Source of the DNA: Neisseria sicca
GTDB lineage: Bacteria > Pseudomonadota > Gammaproteobacteria > Burkholderiales > Neisseriaceae
Assembly: GCF_003044565.1 (NCBI RefSeq)
Contig: NZ_POXG01000006.1
Span: forward strand, 62,001 to 126,000
Length of the DNA: 64,000 bases
Direction: 5' to 3'
The translations under genes and the position numbers were made by a program. Under the pieces are notes generated by a model, which made no database searches, was not told where the DNA came from, and worked only from the letters and a program-made list of their open reading frames with translations. Below, piece by piece: positions 24,842 to 33,917 of the stretch (position 1 is the stretch's first letter; the number at the start of each line of letters is the position of its first letter).

Positions 24842-27235
24842 TTATTTGTTTTTGTTGCTGTTTTGCGGAGTGGTCAGGCTGAGGTGCGCTTGGCACAAAG
24901 TGTTGTCTTCTTCGGAGGGGGTGATGGTAAAGCCTGATTTTTCAGCAAGTTTAAGCATAGGGGTGTTGGATTTGAGTATTTGGGCACTCATGACGCGGTA
25001 GCCTTGTTGTGTTGCCGATTGGATAATCAGCTTCATCATTTCTGCTGCTAACCCTTTGCCGCGCACGTTTTCGGCAAGCGTGATGCCGAATTCGCATTCG
25101 TTGCGGTTGATGCGGCTGAAGCGGCTGACGGCGACGATGAGGTCGTCTGAATTGCGTGCCGTCCATGCGGCTTCGCTGTGGTAGTCGAGTTTGCTGAAGC
25201 GCGCGAGGGTGGGGATGGGCAATTCGTTGGTGTGGGTCATGAAACGGGTGTAGCGCGCTTGCGGAGAAAGGCTGCGGACGAATTGTTGCTTGGCTTCTGC
25301 GTCTTCGGGGGTGAAGGGGCGGATGGTTACGGTTTCGCCGTTTTTCAGGGTAAACGTGGCAGGATGCTCGGTCGGGTAGGGGGCGAGTACGTTTTGGATG
25401 GGGGCGTCGCTTTCGGTTTTTGCGCCCAAAAGTTCGGCGGCAGCTTCGCCGGTATTGCGGAGGAACTCGGCGGCAGCAGGATTTTTGCTGCGCAGGTATT
25501 CCGCTGCGGTCTGTACTTTGGCGGCGGCTTGTTCGAGCTTGAGGGTGGCTATATTGGTTGATTTGTTTTTCGGGGAGGGGCGTTCGTCAGCCTGCAAGAT
25601 AAAGTCGCTGCTGTATTGGTCGCCGTTGAGGTTGAGCAGGATTTCGCCGATGTATTGTTGCCGTTGGCCGAGTGTGTTTAAGGTGTGCAAGAGTTGGTTG
25701 AGGATATGCGTGTTTTCAAGTTGGGCGAAATGGGCGATGTGTTCAATGTCCAGCGTAGAAAACGGCGGGAGCGCGGCGGTGGTTCTACCTTGATGGCATA
25801 CGGTCAGGATTTCGCCATAGACGGTATGGCGTTGAAAACGGAATTGCACCGCGTTATGCGTGGTGTGCTGATAAGCGGGCAGGCACAGGGCTTCGGCAAG
25901 CAAGGGTAGGTCTTTTGAAGCGAGGGCTTTGGTAATGTTTCTTGCTTGCGGGGTTTTCAGACGACCTTTTTTAGGCGTGGCGATGCGTAACTGCTCTTTT
26001 TGGAGTTGGTCGGCAATGTTTCGGAACGATAAGGCTTGCAGGGCTTGTTCAGGACGGTCGAAATGCAGGAGGTCGTCTGAAAAGCGGCTGCTGACAAGTA
26101 GGGGTTTGGCAGTGTGTTTCGCCAGCATGCTCAGGGTGCGGGTCAGATTTTTTTCGTCAGGGCTGTCGGTCGGGGAGACGATGGCGAGCAGGGCTTCGGT
26201 ATGGGTGTTTTGAAGTTGTTGGCTGGCGATGCTGTGGTAATGGGCGGGCGTGGGTGTGCTGCCGATGTAACCTTGGCGGATGTTTGGCTGCTCGGTGGGG
26301 AATTGGAGTTTTAGGTTTTGAGGCGCGCAGGTTTCCAGCCACTCGGCAGGGGTGTTGGACAGGATGTCGATGCTGTTCAGAGGAGGGAGGTCGGATAAAC
26401 GTGCATGCAGGGCGGCTTCGAGTTCGCTGCTGCTGAATGTGGCGAGGAAGTTGCAATGACGTGCAAGACAGCGCAACACGGCTTTTTCAGTGTCGTCTGA
26501 ACAGTGAGTAACGTGGAGGATGAGCGGGGTGTGACGGGCGAAATGGCGGATGGCGCTGAACAGGTTGCGTTGGTTTTCGGCTGGGTTATGCTCGATGACG
26601 GCGACTTTGGTGTGGCGGTTGTGGCCGAAACGGTTGAGCCAGTCGGCGGAAGTGGTGGGGCTGAGTGGATAGTTGAGGCTGATATGGCGCGAAATGCCCT
26701 GTCCCATTTTTTGCAGCATGAGGTTAATTTCGCTGCTGACGGAGGCGTGTCCGGTCAGAAGGGCGGTGTAGCCTGCCGGATGGTCGGGTTGTGAGCTGAT
26801 GTTGAGGCTTTGCGATGGAAGCTGTACGCCGGCGGGACTGCACACGCTGATGTTGAGCTCGTCGCCGTGGTGTTTTTTGATGGCGGCTTCAGCGGTCTGC
26901 CATTCGTCGTCGGACAGGCTTTCCCAGTCTTGGATGAGGATGATGTGGCCGAACTGTTTTTTGCGGCAGGATTTAAACAGGGCGTCGTAGCTGTCAGGCG
27001 GCGTTACGGCGATGACGAGGTCGGCGCTGCCGGGGATTTTGTTGAGATTGGTGTAGGAGGTGAGTCCGGCAACCGTGCGGTGGCGGAGGTTGACGGGTGT
27101 GATTTGACCTTGAAACGGTGCGCTCAGGAGGTTGCTCAGGATGCGTTCGCCCAAGCTGTATGGGCGTTCGCTCGCGCCCACGAGGATGATGTGGTTGGGC
27201 ATGAAGAAGTAGCCGGACATGGATTGGGCGGACAT
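24842..27235 (-). CDS. Pat-like protein acetyltransferase (CoA-ligase-like plus GNAT)
   Basis: A 797-residue multidomain protein like PatZ/YfiQ, which acetylates lysines of enzymes such as acetyl-CoA synthetase. The N-terminal CoA-binding Rossmann domain has NHIILVGASERPYSLG (about 13-130). A succinyl-CoA-ligase-like region follows, then a divergent stretch where an ATP-grasp domain would be (about 450-580). The C-terminal GNAT domain (about 635-790) has TIRPFTPEDAE and the acetyl-CoA loop ENVRGKGLAAEM. It is about 90 residues shorter than E. coli PatZ (886). An AAGGAGG site precedes the start. DUS copies are internal near 25140, 25962 and 26070. Confidence 0.85.
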   Translation of the reverse strand: MSAQSMSGYFFMPNHIILVGASERPYSLGERILSNLLSAPFQGQITPVNLRHRTVAGLTSYTNLNKIPGSADLVIAVTPPDSYDALFKSCRKKQFGHIILIQDWESLSDDEWQTAEAAIKKHHGDELNISVCSPAGVQLPSQSLNISSQPDHPAGYTALLTGHASVSSEINLMLQKMGQGISRHISLNYPLSPTTSADWLNRFGHNRHTKVAVIEHNPAENQRNLFSAIRHFARHTPLILHVTHCSDDTEKAVLRCLARHCNFLATFSSSELEAALHARLSDLPPLNSIDILSNTPAEWLETCAPQNLKLQFPTEQPNIRQGYIGSTPTPAHYHSIASQQLQNTHTEALLAIVSPTDSPDEKNLTRTLSMLAKHTAKPLLVSSRFSDDLLHFDRPEQALQALSFRNIADQLQKEQLRIATPKKGRLKTPQARNITKALASKDLPLLAEALCLPAYQHTTHNAVQFRFQRHTVYGEILTVCHQGRTTAALPPFSTLDIEHIAHFAQLENTHILNQLLHTLNTLGQRQQYIGEILLNLNGDQYSSDFILQADERPSPKNKSTNIATLKLEQAAAKVQTAAEYLRSKNPAAAEFLRNTGEAAAELLGAKTESDAPIQNVLAPYPTEHPATFTLKNGETVTIRPFTPEDAEAKQQFVRSLSPQARYTRFMTHTNELPIPTLARFSKLDYHSEAAWTARNSDDLIVAVSRFSRINRNECEFGITLAENVRGKGLAAEMMKLIIQSATQQGYRVMSAQILKSNTPMLKLAEKSGFTITPSEEDNTLCQAHLSLTTPQNSNKNK

Positions 27236-27555
27236 GGTGCCTCCTTTTCAGTGTGTAGATGGTGCGTTTCAGACGACCTTTCGGGCGGTTTGGGTTGGAA
27301 GGGTTGCCGTGTGTAAATGAACCGGATTCGGTGTTTATTATTTGTTTTTGTTGTAAATGAAAAGTTTGTTTGTTGCTTGGAATGGCGAACATGCAAACTA
27401 TAAATGATTTAATTATTTATATGAATTATATATGACAAATGGCATAAAAGGTCGTCTGAAAGGCGGGAACGTAAGGGTTTGTTCTTTTCAGACGACCTTT
27501 TATAGGTTTGGGGTGTGGCAATTTGTTTACAAACCCCGATTGGCAACATTCATGG
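27236..27555. other. Intergenic region upstream of the Pat-like gene
   Basis: AT-rich, no gene seen. On the minus strand TTGTCA near 27430 could be a -35 element for the Pat-like gene. The DUS pair at 27446-27501 lies between this region and misS. Confidence 0.4.
27446..27501 (-). terminator. DUS-pair terminator after misS
   Basis: AAAAGGTCGTCTGAAAG and CTTTTCAGACGACCTTTT enclose about 23 nt, downstream of misR-misS on the minus strand. Confidence 0.7.
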
Positions 27556-28971
27556 TCAAGTGGTTTTAGGATGCGGCTTTTCCGCTTTGCCGTTCGCTTT
27601 CTTTTTGGGCAGGATAAAGTGCATTTTCAAACCATTCGGCTTGATGTTTTCAGCCATGATTTTGCCGTTGTGCTGCTCCATGATGTGCTGGGTCAGGGCA
27701 AGACCTAAGCCCGTGCCTGGTTTGCTGGCGCTGGAATCGGCACGGTAAAAGGCGGTGAAAATGTGCGGCAGTTGCATTTCGTCCACGCCGGGACCGTTGT
27801 CGGTAACGTCCACAATCCAATGCTTGCCGTCTTGTCCGATATTGACGCGGATGGTACTGCCTTCGGGGCTGTAATTGATGGCGTTGCGGATAACGTTGTC
27901 AAACGCGCGGTACAAATAGCCTTCGTTGGCGCAGACCGTGGCATTTTCGGGGATTCTGGGTTCGACCGAAAGGGTAACGGTTTGTTTGTTCTGCTGGGCG
28001 ATGCTTTGGTTGTCTTCCACGATGTTTTTCAGGAAGGGGACGAGCTTCAGGCTTTCTTTTTCCAACGGGATGTTGGATGTTTCCAAACGGGAAAGCGTCA
28101 GCAATTCGCCAACCAAGGTATCCATGCGGGTCAATTCGCCTTCCAGCCTTTTCAGATATTGTTCCTGCTTTTGCGGCTGCGCCTGAATCAGTCCGACAAT
28201 CGCCTGCATCCGCGCCAAGGGGGAGCGCATTTCGTGGGAGACGTGGTGCAGCAGGTGGCGTTCTTTGGCAACGAGTTTTTCCAGTTTTTCCGCCATTTTG
28301 TCGAACTGGATGGCAAGGTGGGACAATTCGTCGTCGCGGTCATCCACTTGTTGTGAAATACGGGTTTCAAGTTCGCCGTTTGCCACTCTGTCCATACCGC
28401 CGCCCAAGATTTTGATGGGCTTAGTAATGTTGCTGGCGAGGATGTACGCCATCAGCAGACCGACGACGATGATGAAGGATAGGATGATGAATTCGTGCCA
28501 AATCGGGGCGAGCGGCAGGCCCGGGATAAAGAGCGGGCTGGGCAGGCGTTGCGCCTGATGGCTGTCCCAACCTTTGATAAAGAAGAGGTATTCCTCGCCG
28601 AAACGGTCGTATTCGATGTGCGCCAAATCGGAATTGGGATTATTGATGGCAAACACGCGGGCGCGTTCGATGGTGTGTCCGTCGATGTTGCGGTCGAGGA
28701 TGTCTTTTTTCTCGTCGCCCAAAATGACGTAAACGGAATTGGAGACGGGGCTGTCTTCCCATTCCGCCAAAATTTCGCGCGCACCGCTGTCCCCGCGCGC
28801 CCTAAAGGCGGAGAGGATGCTGTTCATCAAAGTGGTTTCGATGGTGCGGCGTTGGTTGAATTGGTTTTCGGCAAGGGTGTTTTGCACCAGCCAAAAAGAA
28901 AAACTCGCCACAAAGATTGCGCAGACGATGACTGCGCAAAATGTGGCGAAGATGCGTTGAAACAGTTTCAT
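27556..28971 (-). CDS. misS: Sensor histidine kinase MisS (CpxA-like)
   Basis: Inner-membrane sensor kinase, 471 residues. The first membrane helix is about 9-29, the periplasmic sensor about 30-160, the second helix about 162-182, then HAMP. The H box is HHVSHEMRSPLARM (phospho-His near 244), the N box DNVIRNAINYS, G1 VTDNGPGVDE and G2 GTGLGLALT. It follows misR by 15 nt. In meningococci and gonococci MisR/MisS is the CpxRA-type envelope-stress system; identity here rests on sequence type and pairing. Confidence 0.88.
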   Translation of the reverse strand: MKLFQRIFATFCAVIVCAIFVASFSFWLVQNTLAENQFNQRRTIETTLMNSILSAFRARGDSGAREILAEWEDSPVSNSVYVILGDEKKDILDRNIDGHTIERARVFAINNPNSDLAHIEYDRFGEEYLFFIKGWDSHQAQRLPSPLFIPGLPLAPIWHEFIILSFIIVVGLLMAYILASNITKPIKILGGGMDRVANGELETRISQQVDDRDDELSHLAIQFDKMAEKLEKLVAKERHLLHHVSHEMRSPLARMQAIVGLIQAQPQKQEQYLKRLEGELTRMDTLVGELLTLSRLETSNIPLEKESLKLVPFLKNIVEDNQSIAQQNKQTVTLSVEPRIPENATVCANEGYLYRAFDNVIRNAINYSPEGSTIRVNIGQDGKHWIVDVTDNGPGVDEMQLPHIFTAFYRADSSASKPGTGLGLALTQHIMEQHNGKIMAENIKPNGLKMHFILPKKKANGKAEKPHPKTT

Positions 28972-28986
28972 TGATCTGTTTAATCT

Positions 28987-29664
28987 TTAGTTTTTAACAA
29001 ACAGGTAGCCCAAGCCCCGTACGGTCTGAATCAGCGAGGCATCGCCCAGTTTGTGGCGGATGCTGGAGATATGGACGTCGATGCTGCGGTCGAATTTTGC
29101 CAGTTTGCGGTCAAGCGCTTCGATGGACAAAGTTTCTTTGCTGACAACTTGTCCGGCGTGGCGCATCAGGACTTCGAGCAGGTTGAACTCGGTGCTGGTC
29201 AGCTCAAGCGGAGTGTCTTTGATGGTCGCCTGACGTTTGGCAGGGTAGAGTACAACATCGCTCACGGAAATGCTGTTTGGCGCGTTGTTCGGCTCGCCGC
29301 TTTGTTGCGCACGGCGCAGGATGGCGTTGATGCGTGCCAACAGTTCGCGCGGGGTGCAAGGTTTCGGAACATAGTCGTCCGCACCCATTTCCAATCCGAT
29401 GATGCGGTCGATGTCGTCGCCTTTGGCGGTCAGCATGATGATGGGAACAGTGCTTTGGGAGCGGACGTTTTTCAATACGTCCAAGCCGTTCATTTTCGGC
29501 ATCATGGAGTCTAATACGACGACATCGTACTGACCGGTCAGGATTTCGTGTACACCGGCTTCGCCGTCCGGAACGCTGTGGACGTTCAATCCTTCGGCGG
29601 TAAGGTATTCGGTGAGCAATTCAGTCAGCAAAGCGTCGTCATCTACGAGTAATACGCGACTCAT
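28987..29664 (-). CDS. misR: Response regulator MisR (OmpR/CpxR family)
   Basis: A 225-residue response regulator. The receiver domain holds acidic DDD at 8-10, phospho-acceptor Asp52 (VVLDSMMP) and the conserved Lys in YVPKPCTPRELLARI. The C-terminal winged helix ends in SSIRHKLGDASLIQTVRGLGYLF. First gene of the two-gene misR-misS operon, with an AAAGGAAA site before the ATG. Confidence 0.93.
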   Translation of the reverse strand: MSRVLLVDDDALLTELLTEYLTAEGLNVHSVPDGEAGVHEILTGQYDVVVLDSMMPKMNGLDVLKNVRSQSTVPIIMLTAKGDDIDRIIGLEMGADDYVPKPCTPRELLARINAILRRAQQSGEPNNAPNSISVSDVVLYPAKRQATIKDTPLELTSTEFNLLEVLMRHAGQVVSKETLSIEALDRKLAKFDRSIDVHISSIRHKLGDASLIQTVRGLGYLFVKN

Positions 29665-30033
29665 GGGATTTCCTTTTCGTGATTGTATGCGCTGCGCAAA
29701 CCCGAAATAAACGGGTGCGGCGGATAGTGATGGCTAATCTTAACACGCATTTTGAGTTTTTTGATAGCTTGTTTTCCTATGTTTTTGCGCTTTTTTGCAT
29801 TGCAGGGACGCTGTCTTTACATTTTCAGACGACCCCTGTACCAAATCCCCAAAATATACGCCGGATACGCGCCAAACGGACGGCAAAATGATGCCGGTAA
29901 AGGCTGTGTTCGAGAAAGGACAGAGAGATTCTAAAACAGGTCGTCTGAAAACGTATTCAGGCTTTCAGGCGACCTGTTTGGTGTTAGAATGATTGTTTAT
30001 ATCTATGAATGAATCACAAAGGGGCTTGTCGAT
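29665..30033. other. Divergent intergenic region between misR and pheA
   Basis: No gene seen. It contains a CCCG/CGGG hairpin in the misR leader, a single DUS near 29822, and a degenerate DUS pair (CAGGTCGTCTGAAAA with TTTCAGGCGACCTG) at about 29938-29977. A GGGG site lies before pheA. Confidence 0.5.
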
Positions 30034-31122
30034 ATGTCCTTATCCATTGACGAACAGCTTTTGCCGCACCGCAATGCCATCGATGAAATCGATGCCGAGA
30101 TTTTGCGCCTGTTGAACGAGCGCGCAGGCCATGCGCACGCCATCGGCGAATTGAAAGGAACGGGTGCGGTGTACCGTCCCGAGCGCGAAGTGGCAGTATT
30201 GAGGCGGATTCAGAGTTTGAACCAAGGCCCGCTGCCTGACGAGTCCATCGCAAGACTGTTTCGCGAAGTGATGAGCGAATGCTTGGCGTTGGAGCGTCCG
30301 CTGACGATTGCCTACCTCGGTCCACAGGGAACGTTTACCCAGCAGGCAGCCATCAAACATTTCGGCCATGCCGCCCATACCGCCGCATTTCAAACCATAG
30401 ACCAGTGTTTCCGACAAGTTGAAACGCGGCAGGCGGATTATTTGGTTGCGCCGGTTGAAAACTCGACCGAAGGCTCGGTCGGACGCACTTTGGATTTGCT
30501 GGCAGTAACCGCATTGAAAGCCTGCGGCGAAGTCATTGTCCGCATCCATCACAACCTCTTGCGTAAAGGTACGCACGAATTGGGCGGCATCACAAAAGTC
30601 TTCGCACATGCCCAAGCGCTGGCGCAATGCAACGACTGGCTCGGGCGCAACCTACCCAACGCCGAGCGCATCGCCGTTTCCAGTAATGGAGAAGCAGCAA
30701 GGCTGGTGGCAGAATCAGACGACCCCAGTATCGCCGCCATCGCAGGACGTACCGCTGCCGATATTTATCATTTGAACTATGTCGCCGAATGTATCGAAGA
30801 CGAGCCGAACAACACCACGCGCTTCTTGGTCATGGGGCATCAAGATACAGGCAGCAGCGGCAACGACAAAACCTCGCTGGCAGTCTCCGCGCCCAACCGC
30901 GCCGGTGCTGTCGCTTCGTTGTTGCAGCCGTTTACCGAATCAGGCATTTCCATGACCAAGTTCGAAAGCCGCCCGAGCAAATCCGCGCTGTGGGAATACC
31001 TGTTCTTCATTGATATCGAAGGACATCAAAACGACGAAAAAGTCCAAAACGCACTGCGGCTCTTGAGTAAACGCGCATCGTTTGTCAAAGTCATCGGCTC
31101 TTATCCGGCAGCCGTTTTGTAA
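30034..31122 (+). CDS. pheA: Chorismate mutase / prephenate dehydratase (P-protein)
   Basis: Bifunctional enzyme of phenylalanine synthesis, converting chorismate to prephenate and then phenylpyruvate. It has 362 residues. The AroQ chorismate mutase domain is about 1-90 (RNAIDEIDAEILRLLNERA). The prephenate dehydratase domain is about 92-270 (AYLGPQGTFTQQAA, VAPVENSTEGSVG, NTTRFLVM). The C-terminal ACT domain has the phenylalanine-binding ESRPSK motif (NRAGAVASLL, TKFESRPSK). Transcribed alone, with a DUS-pair terminator. Confidence 0.96.
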   Translation: MSLSIDEQLLPHRNAIDEIDAEILRLLNERAGHAHAIGELKGTGAVYRPEREVAVLRRIQSLNQGPLPDESIARLFREVMSECLALERPLTIAYLGPQGTFTQQAAIKHFGHAAHTAAFQTIDQCFRQVETRQADYLVAPVENSTEGSVGRTLDLLAVTALKACGEVIVRIHHNLLRKGTHELGGITKVFAHAQALAQCNDWLGRNLPNAERIAVSSNGEAARLVAESDDPSIAAIAGRTAADIYHLNYVAECIEDEPNNTTRFLVMGHQDTGSSGNDKTSLAVSAPNRAGAVASLLQPFTESGISMTKFESRPSKSALWEYLFFIDIEGHQNDEKVQNALRLLSKRASFVKVIGSYPAAVL

Positions 31123-31138
31123 TGTAATGAGAATGAGG

Positions 31139-31180
31139 AAGGTCGTCTGAAAACGGAGATACCGGTTTCAGACGACCTTT
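31139..31180 (+). terminator. DUS-pair terminator of pheA
   Basis: AAGGTCGTCTGAAAAC and GGTTTCAGACGACCTTTT, 16 nt after the stop codon. Confidence 0.75.
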
Positions 31181-31189
31181 TCTACATCT

Positions 31190-31639
31190 TTAATATGCTG
31201 CATTCTCAGTGTAACCAGCCCATTCTTCCAATAAACGGTGGCGTTTTTCAAATGTCCGACGCAAAGTCGGTAGTCCGATTAGCCGATCAATCGTTTTCCC
31301 CAAACCGAAAGTAAATTCCACCGTATCCGTCACACAGGTACGCCCTCTGGAAAAATTGAATTCATGCGTATGGCGGAAGGAGCGGTAAATCCCTTGCAAC
31401 ATCAAGTCGGTAAACGATTGGTTCGGCTCAAGCGAAATGATTTCGGCACGATGCCGCAACCAAATCCCGCAAACTCTGTATCTGAAATCCAAAATATCTC
31501 CACGTGCCCAGTATTCCTTTTCCGACAGCCATTGCACGTCAAACGGGAACTGACGGGCAAATCCATGTCGGGAAGTGCAGTAGCGGAATATCGGTTCGAG
31601 CGGCGCATCCAGCCAGACGCTGCGGGTATAAGTCAGCAT
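31190..31639 (-). CDS. SRPBCC-fold protein
   Basis: A 149-residue single-domain protein with the pattern of the SRPBCC (START/Bet v1-like) ligand-binding fold. It begins with a short strand and DAPLEPIFRYCTSRHGF, continues with WARGDILDFRYRV and ends with a long helix (TLRRTFEKRHRLLEEWAGY). No signal peptide. The ligand cannot be guessed. It lies tail to tail with pheA and the DUS pair between them can serve both. Confidence 0.72.
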   Translation of the reverse strand: MLTYTRSVWLDAPLEPIFRYCTSRHGFARQFPFDVQWLSEKEYWARGDILDFRYRVCGIWLRHRAEIISLEPNQSFTDLMLQGIYRSFRHTHEFNFSRGRTCVTDTVEFTFGLGKTIDRLIGLPTLRRTFEKRHRLLEEWAGYTENAAY

Positions 31640-31753
31640 GATATCGACCGTTGTGGGTAAAAATGGGGATATTGATAAGAGTGGTGCGGTTGGTATCAGT
31701 TCATGATTACTTTGAACGGTGTGGGTTGGTTTTGTATGGATAAAGGGATAAAT

Positions 31754-31785
31754 AAAGGTCGTCTGAAAATTTTCAGACGACCTTT
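31754..31785. terminator. Perfect 32-bp DUS palindrome
   Basis: AAAGGTCGTCTGAAAA is followed at once by its exact complement, leaving no loop. It lies downstream of the minus-strand pilin gene. Confidence 0.8.
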
Positions 31786-31812
31786 ATGATGAATCGCGGC
31801 GACAGGTTCAAA

Positions 31813-32286
31813 TTATTCTTGGCTGATGGGTTCGAAGCCCGGGCAGTCTTCATTATTTTTGGAATTGCTTGCCCAGAAGATGCCGTCGCTGTTGAGGTAA
31901 ACGGAGCAGGTCTCGGTGGACTTGTATTCGTCTGTGGGTTTGGCTTCGAGGATGTATCTTGAGGAGGCGGAGTTTACGATTTGATTAGCGCTATCGTCCG
32001 GACCTTCGAAGTTGAAGATGGAAATATTGAAATATTGGTTTTGAACCAAGGGGGGCAACGAGGGATTGCCTGCTTCGGCTTTTACGGTCGCATGCTGGGC
32101 GTAGTAACGCTCGAGGTTTTGGGCGTTGATCAGCAGCTCGGAACGGACGCTTTCCAAGCGTGTTTTGCGGACGTAGCGTTGGTAAGAGGGATAGCCGATC
32201 GTCGCTAAAATCGCGATGATCAGGACGACAACGAGTAGCTCGGGGAGAGTAAAACCTTGTGATTTGTTTTTCATAGTAAGTGTCAT
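31813..32286 (-). CDS. Type IV prepilin-like minor pilin
   Basis: A 157-residue type IV pilin-like protein. The prepilin peptidase site is Gly-Phe in KSQGFTLPELLVVVLIIAILA, with Glu at +5 of the mature protein and the N-terminal hydrophobic helix. Downstream YPSYQRYVRKTRL fits the alpha-1 helix. Two C-terminal cysteines (ETCSVYL and EDCPGFE) mark a disulfide-bonded D-region. Two starts are possible (32286 or 32274); neither has a good ribosome-binding site. A pilin gene next to macAB is, as I recall, the meningococcal arrangement (PilV-type). ComP-like features are also present, so I leave the symbol blank. Confidence 0.8.
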   Translation of the reverse strand: MTLTMKNKSQGFTLPELLVVVLIIAILATIGYPSYQRYVRKTRLESVRSELLINAQNLERYYAQHATVKAEAGNPSLPPLVQNQYFNISIFNFEGPDDSANQIVNSASSRYILEAKPTDEYKSTETCSVYLNSDGIFWASNSKNNEDCPGFEPISQE

Positions 32287-32504
32287 TGTGTTGTTATATT
32301 TATCATGCCGGGTCGTCTGAAAGGTTTGAGGAAGCGGCTGTTGTGGTATTCGATAGATGTTGAATTATAGTTCTTTTCTCTTGTTTTGAATGTTTGGATA
32401 AATATTGAGATTGGGAAAATATGTAAATACGTTGAAATATTCTGGAAAAGGGTTTTGATTATTTTTATTTAAAACAATAAGTTAAATTTTAGTTTGGGTG
32501 GTTA

Positions 32505-32533
32505 TTGTCTTGGCTGGTGTGGATGTTTACAGT
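32505..32533 (+). promoter_or_regulatory. Possible macA promoter
   Basis: TTGTCT and TACAGT are 17 bp apart, about 107 bp before macA. Each hexamer matches four of six consensus bases. The surrounding 353-bp gap is AT-rich and contains no gene. Confidence 0.35.
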
Positions 32534-32639
32534 AAAATTTGTCCGTTTTCAGCGTTTTCGGCGGATAAGTGTTGGGATTATGCGACATGAGTCGAATGCC
32601 GGATTGAACAGATGAAATGGATGAATCAGAAAGTCAGTT

Positions 32640-33821
32640 ATGGCAAAAATTATTAATAAATGGACGGTTGGAATAACGGTTGCTGCGGTGCTTGGGTTTG
32701 CCGCGTGGTCTTATTTTCAGCCCGAACCTCAAACTTCTTACATCACGGAAACGGTCAAACGCGGCGACATCAGCCAGACGGTATCCGCTACGGGCGAGAT
32801 TTCGCCGTCGAACTTGGTGTCGGTGGGCGCGCAGGCTTCGGGGCAGATTAAGAAGCTGTACGTCAAGCTCGGACAGCAGGTTAAAAAAGGCGATTTGATT
32901 GCGGAAATTAATTCGACCACTCAGGTGAACACGCTGAATACGGAAAAATCCAAGCTGGAAACGTATCAGGCGAAATTGGTTTCTGCCGGAATTGCGCTGA
33001 ACAGCGCGGAGAAGAAATATAAGCGCGAAGCGGCTTTATGGAAGGAAAACGCGACGTCCAAAGAAGATTTGGAAAGCGCGCAGGATGCGTTGGCAGCGGC
33101 TAAGGCAAACGTTGCCGAGCTGAAGGCTTCCATCAGGCAAACCAAAATTTCCATCAATACTGCCGAATCGGAATTGGGTTATACCCGCATTACCGCGACG
33201 ATGGACGGTACGGTGGTGGCGATTCCGGTGGAAGAAGGGCAAACCGTGAACGCGGTGCAGTCCACGCCGACGATTATCCAGTTGGCGAATCTGGATACGA
33301 TGTTGAACAAAATGCAGATTGCCGAAGGCGATATTACGAAGGTGAAAGCGGGGCAGGATATTTCGTTTACGATTTTGTCCGAACCGGATACGCCGATTAA
33401 GGCGAAGCTCGACAGCGTCGATCCGGGCTTGACCACGATGTCGCTGGGCAGCTACACCACCAGCACGGACACGACTTCCAATGCGATTTATTACTACGCC
33501 CGCGCTTTGGTGCCTAATCCAGACGGCAAACTCTCTATCGGTATGACGACGCAGAACACGATTGAAATCAACGGCGTGAAAAACGTTTTGCTCGTGCCGA
33601 CCCTGACGATTAAAAAACACGACGGCAAATCGTTTGTTAGCGTTTTGGGCGCGGACGGTAAAGCTTCGGAACGCGAGATTACGGTCGGTCTGAAAGACAG
33701 TATGAATACCGAAGTGAAAAGCGGTTTGAAAGAAGGCGACAAGGTGGTGATGTCGGAAATGAGCGCGGCGGAGCAGGCTGAAGCGGCGCAACGCGCCATG
33801 CAGGGCGGTCCGCCGAGATAA
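32640..33821 (+). CDS. macA: MacA-type periplasmic adaptor of a tripartite efflux pump
   Basis: Membrane-fusion protein linking the MacB ABC transporter to an outer-membrane channel, 393 residues. An N-terminal membrane anchor (about 8-24) precedes the lipoyl half-motifs (SVGAQASGQIKKLYVKLGQ and TATMDGTVVAIPVEEGQ). A helical hairpin with coiled-coil pattern covers about 100-180, followed by beta-barrel and membrane-proximal domains. macB starts 96 nt downstream, after a DUS pair. Confidence 0.92.
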   Translation: MAKIINKWTVGITVAAVLGFAAWSYFQPEPQTSYITETVKRGDISQTVSATGEISPSNLVSVGAQASGQIKKLYVKLGQQVKKGDLIAEINSTTQVNTLNTEKSKLETYQAKLVSAGIALNSAEKKYKREAALWKENATSKEDLESAQDALAAAKANVAELKASIRQTKISINTAESELGYTRITATMDGTVVAIPVEEGQTVNAVQSTPTIIQLANLDTMLNKMQIAEGDITKVKAGQDISFTILSEPDTPIKAKLDSVDPGLTTMSLGSYTTSTDTTSNAIYYYARALVPNPDGKLSIGMTTQNTIEINGVKNVLLVPTLTIKKHDGKSFVSVLGADGKASEREITVGLKDSMNTEVKSGLKEGDKVVMSEMSAAEQAEAAQRAMQGGPPR

Positions 33822-33830
33822 ATAGGCAAT

Positions 33831-33881
33831 AGGTCGTCTGAAAGTTTTGTTTTTGAGCAAAACTCCCCTTTCAGACGACCT
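33831..33881. repeat. Inverted DUS pair between macA and macB
   Basis: AGGTCGTCTGAAAG and CTTTCAGACGACCT with an internal complementary AGTTTTG/CAAAACT, giving a long hairpin. It could attenuate macB transcription. Confidence 0.6.
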
Positions 33882-33917
33882 TTCCACTCCATACATCATT
33901 ATCGGTCGGAAACACTT

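Noticed and set aside
33036..33899. 287-codon open frame antisense to macA
   Set aside because: Shadow of macA; very Arg/His-rich translation that runs through a DUS pair.
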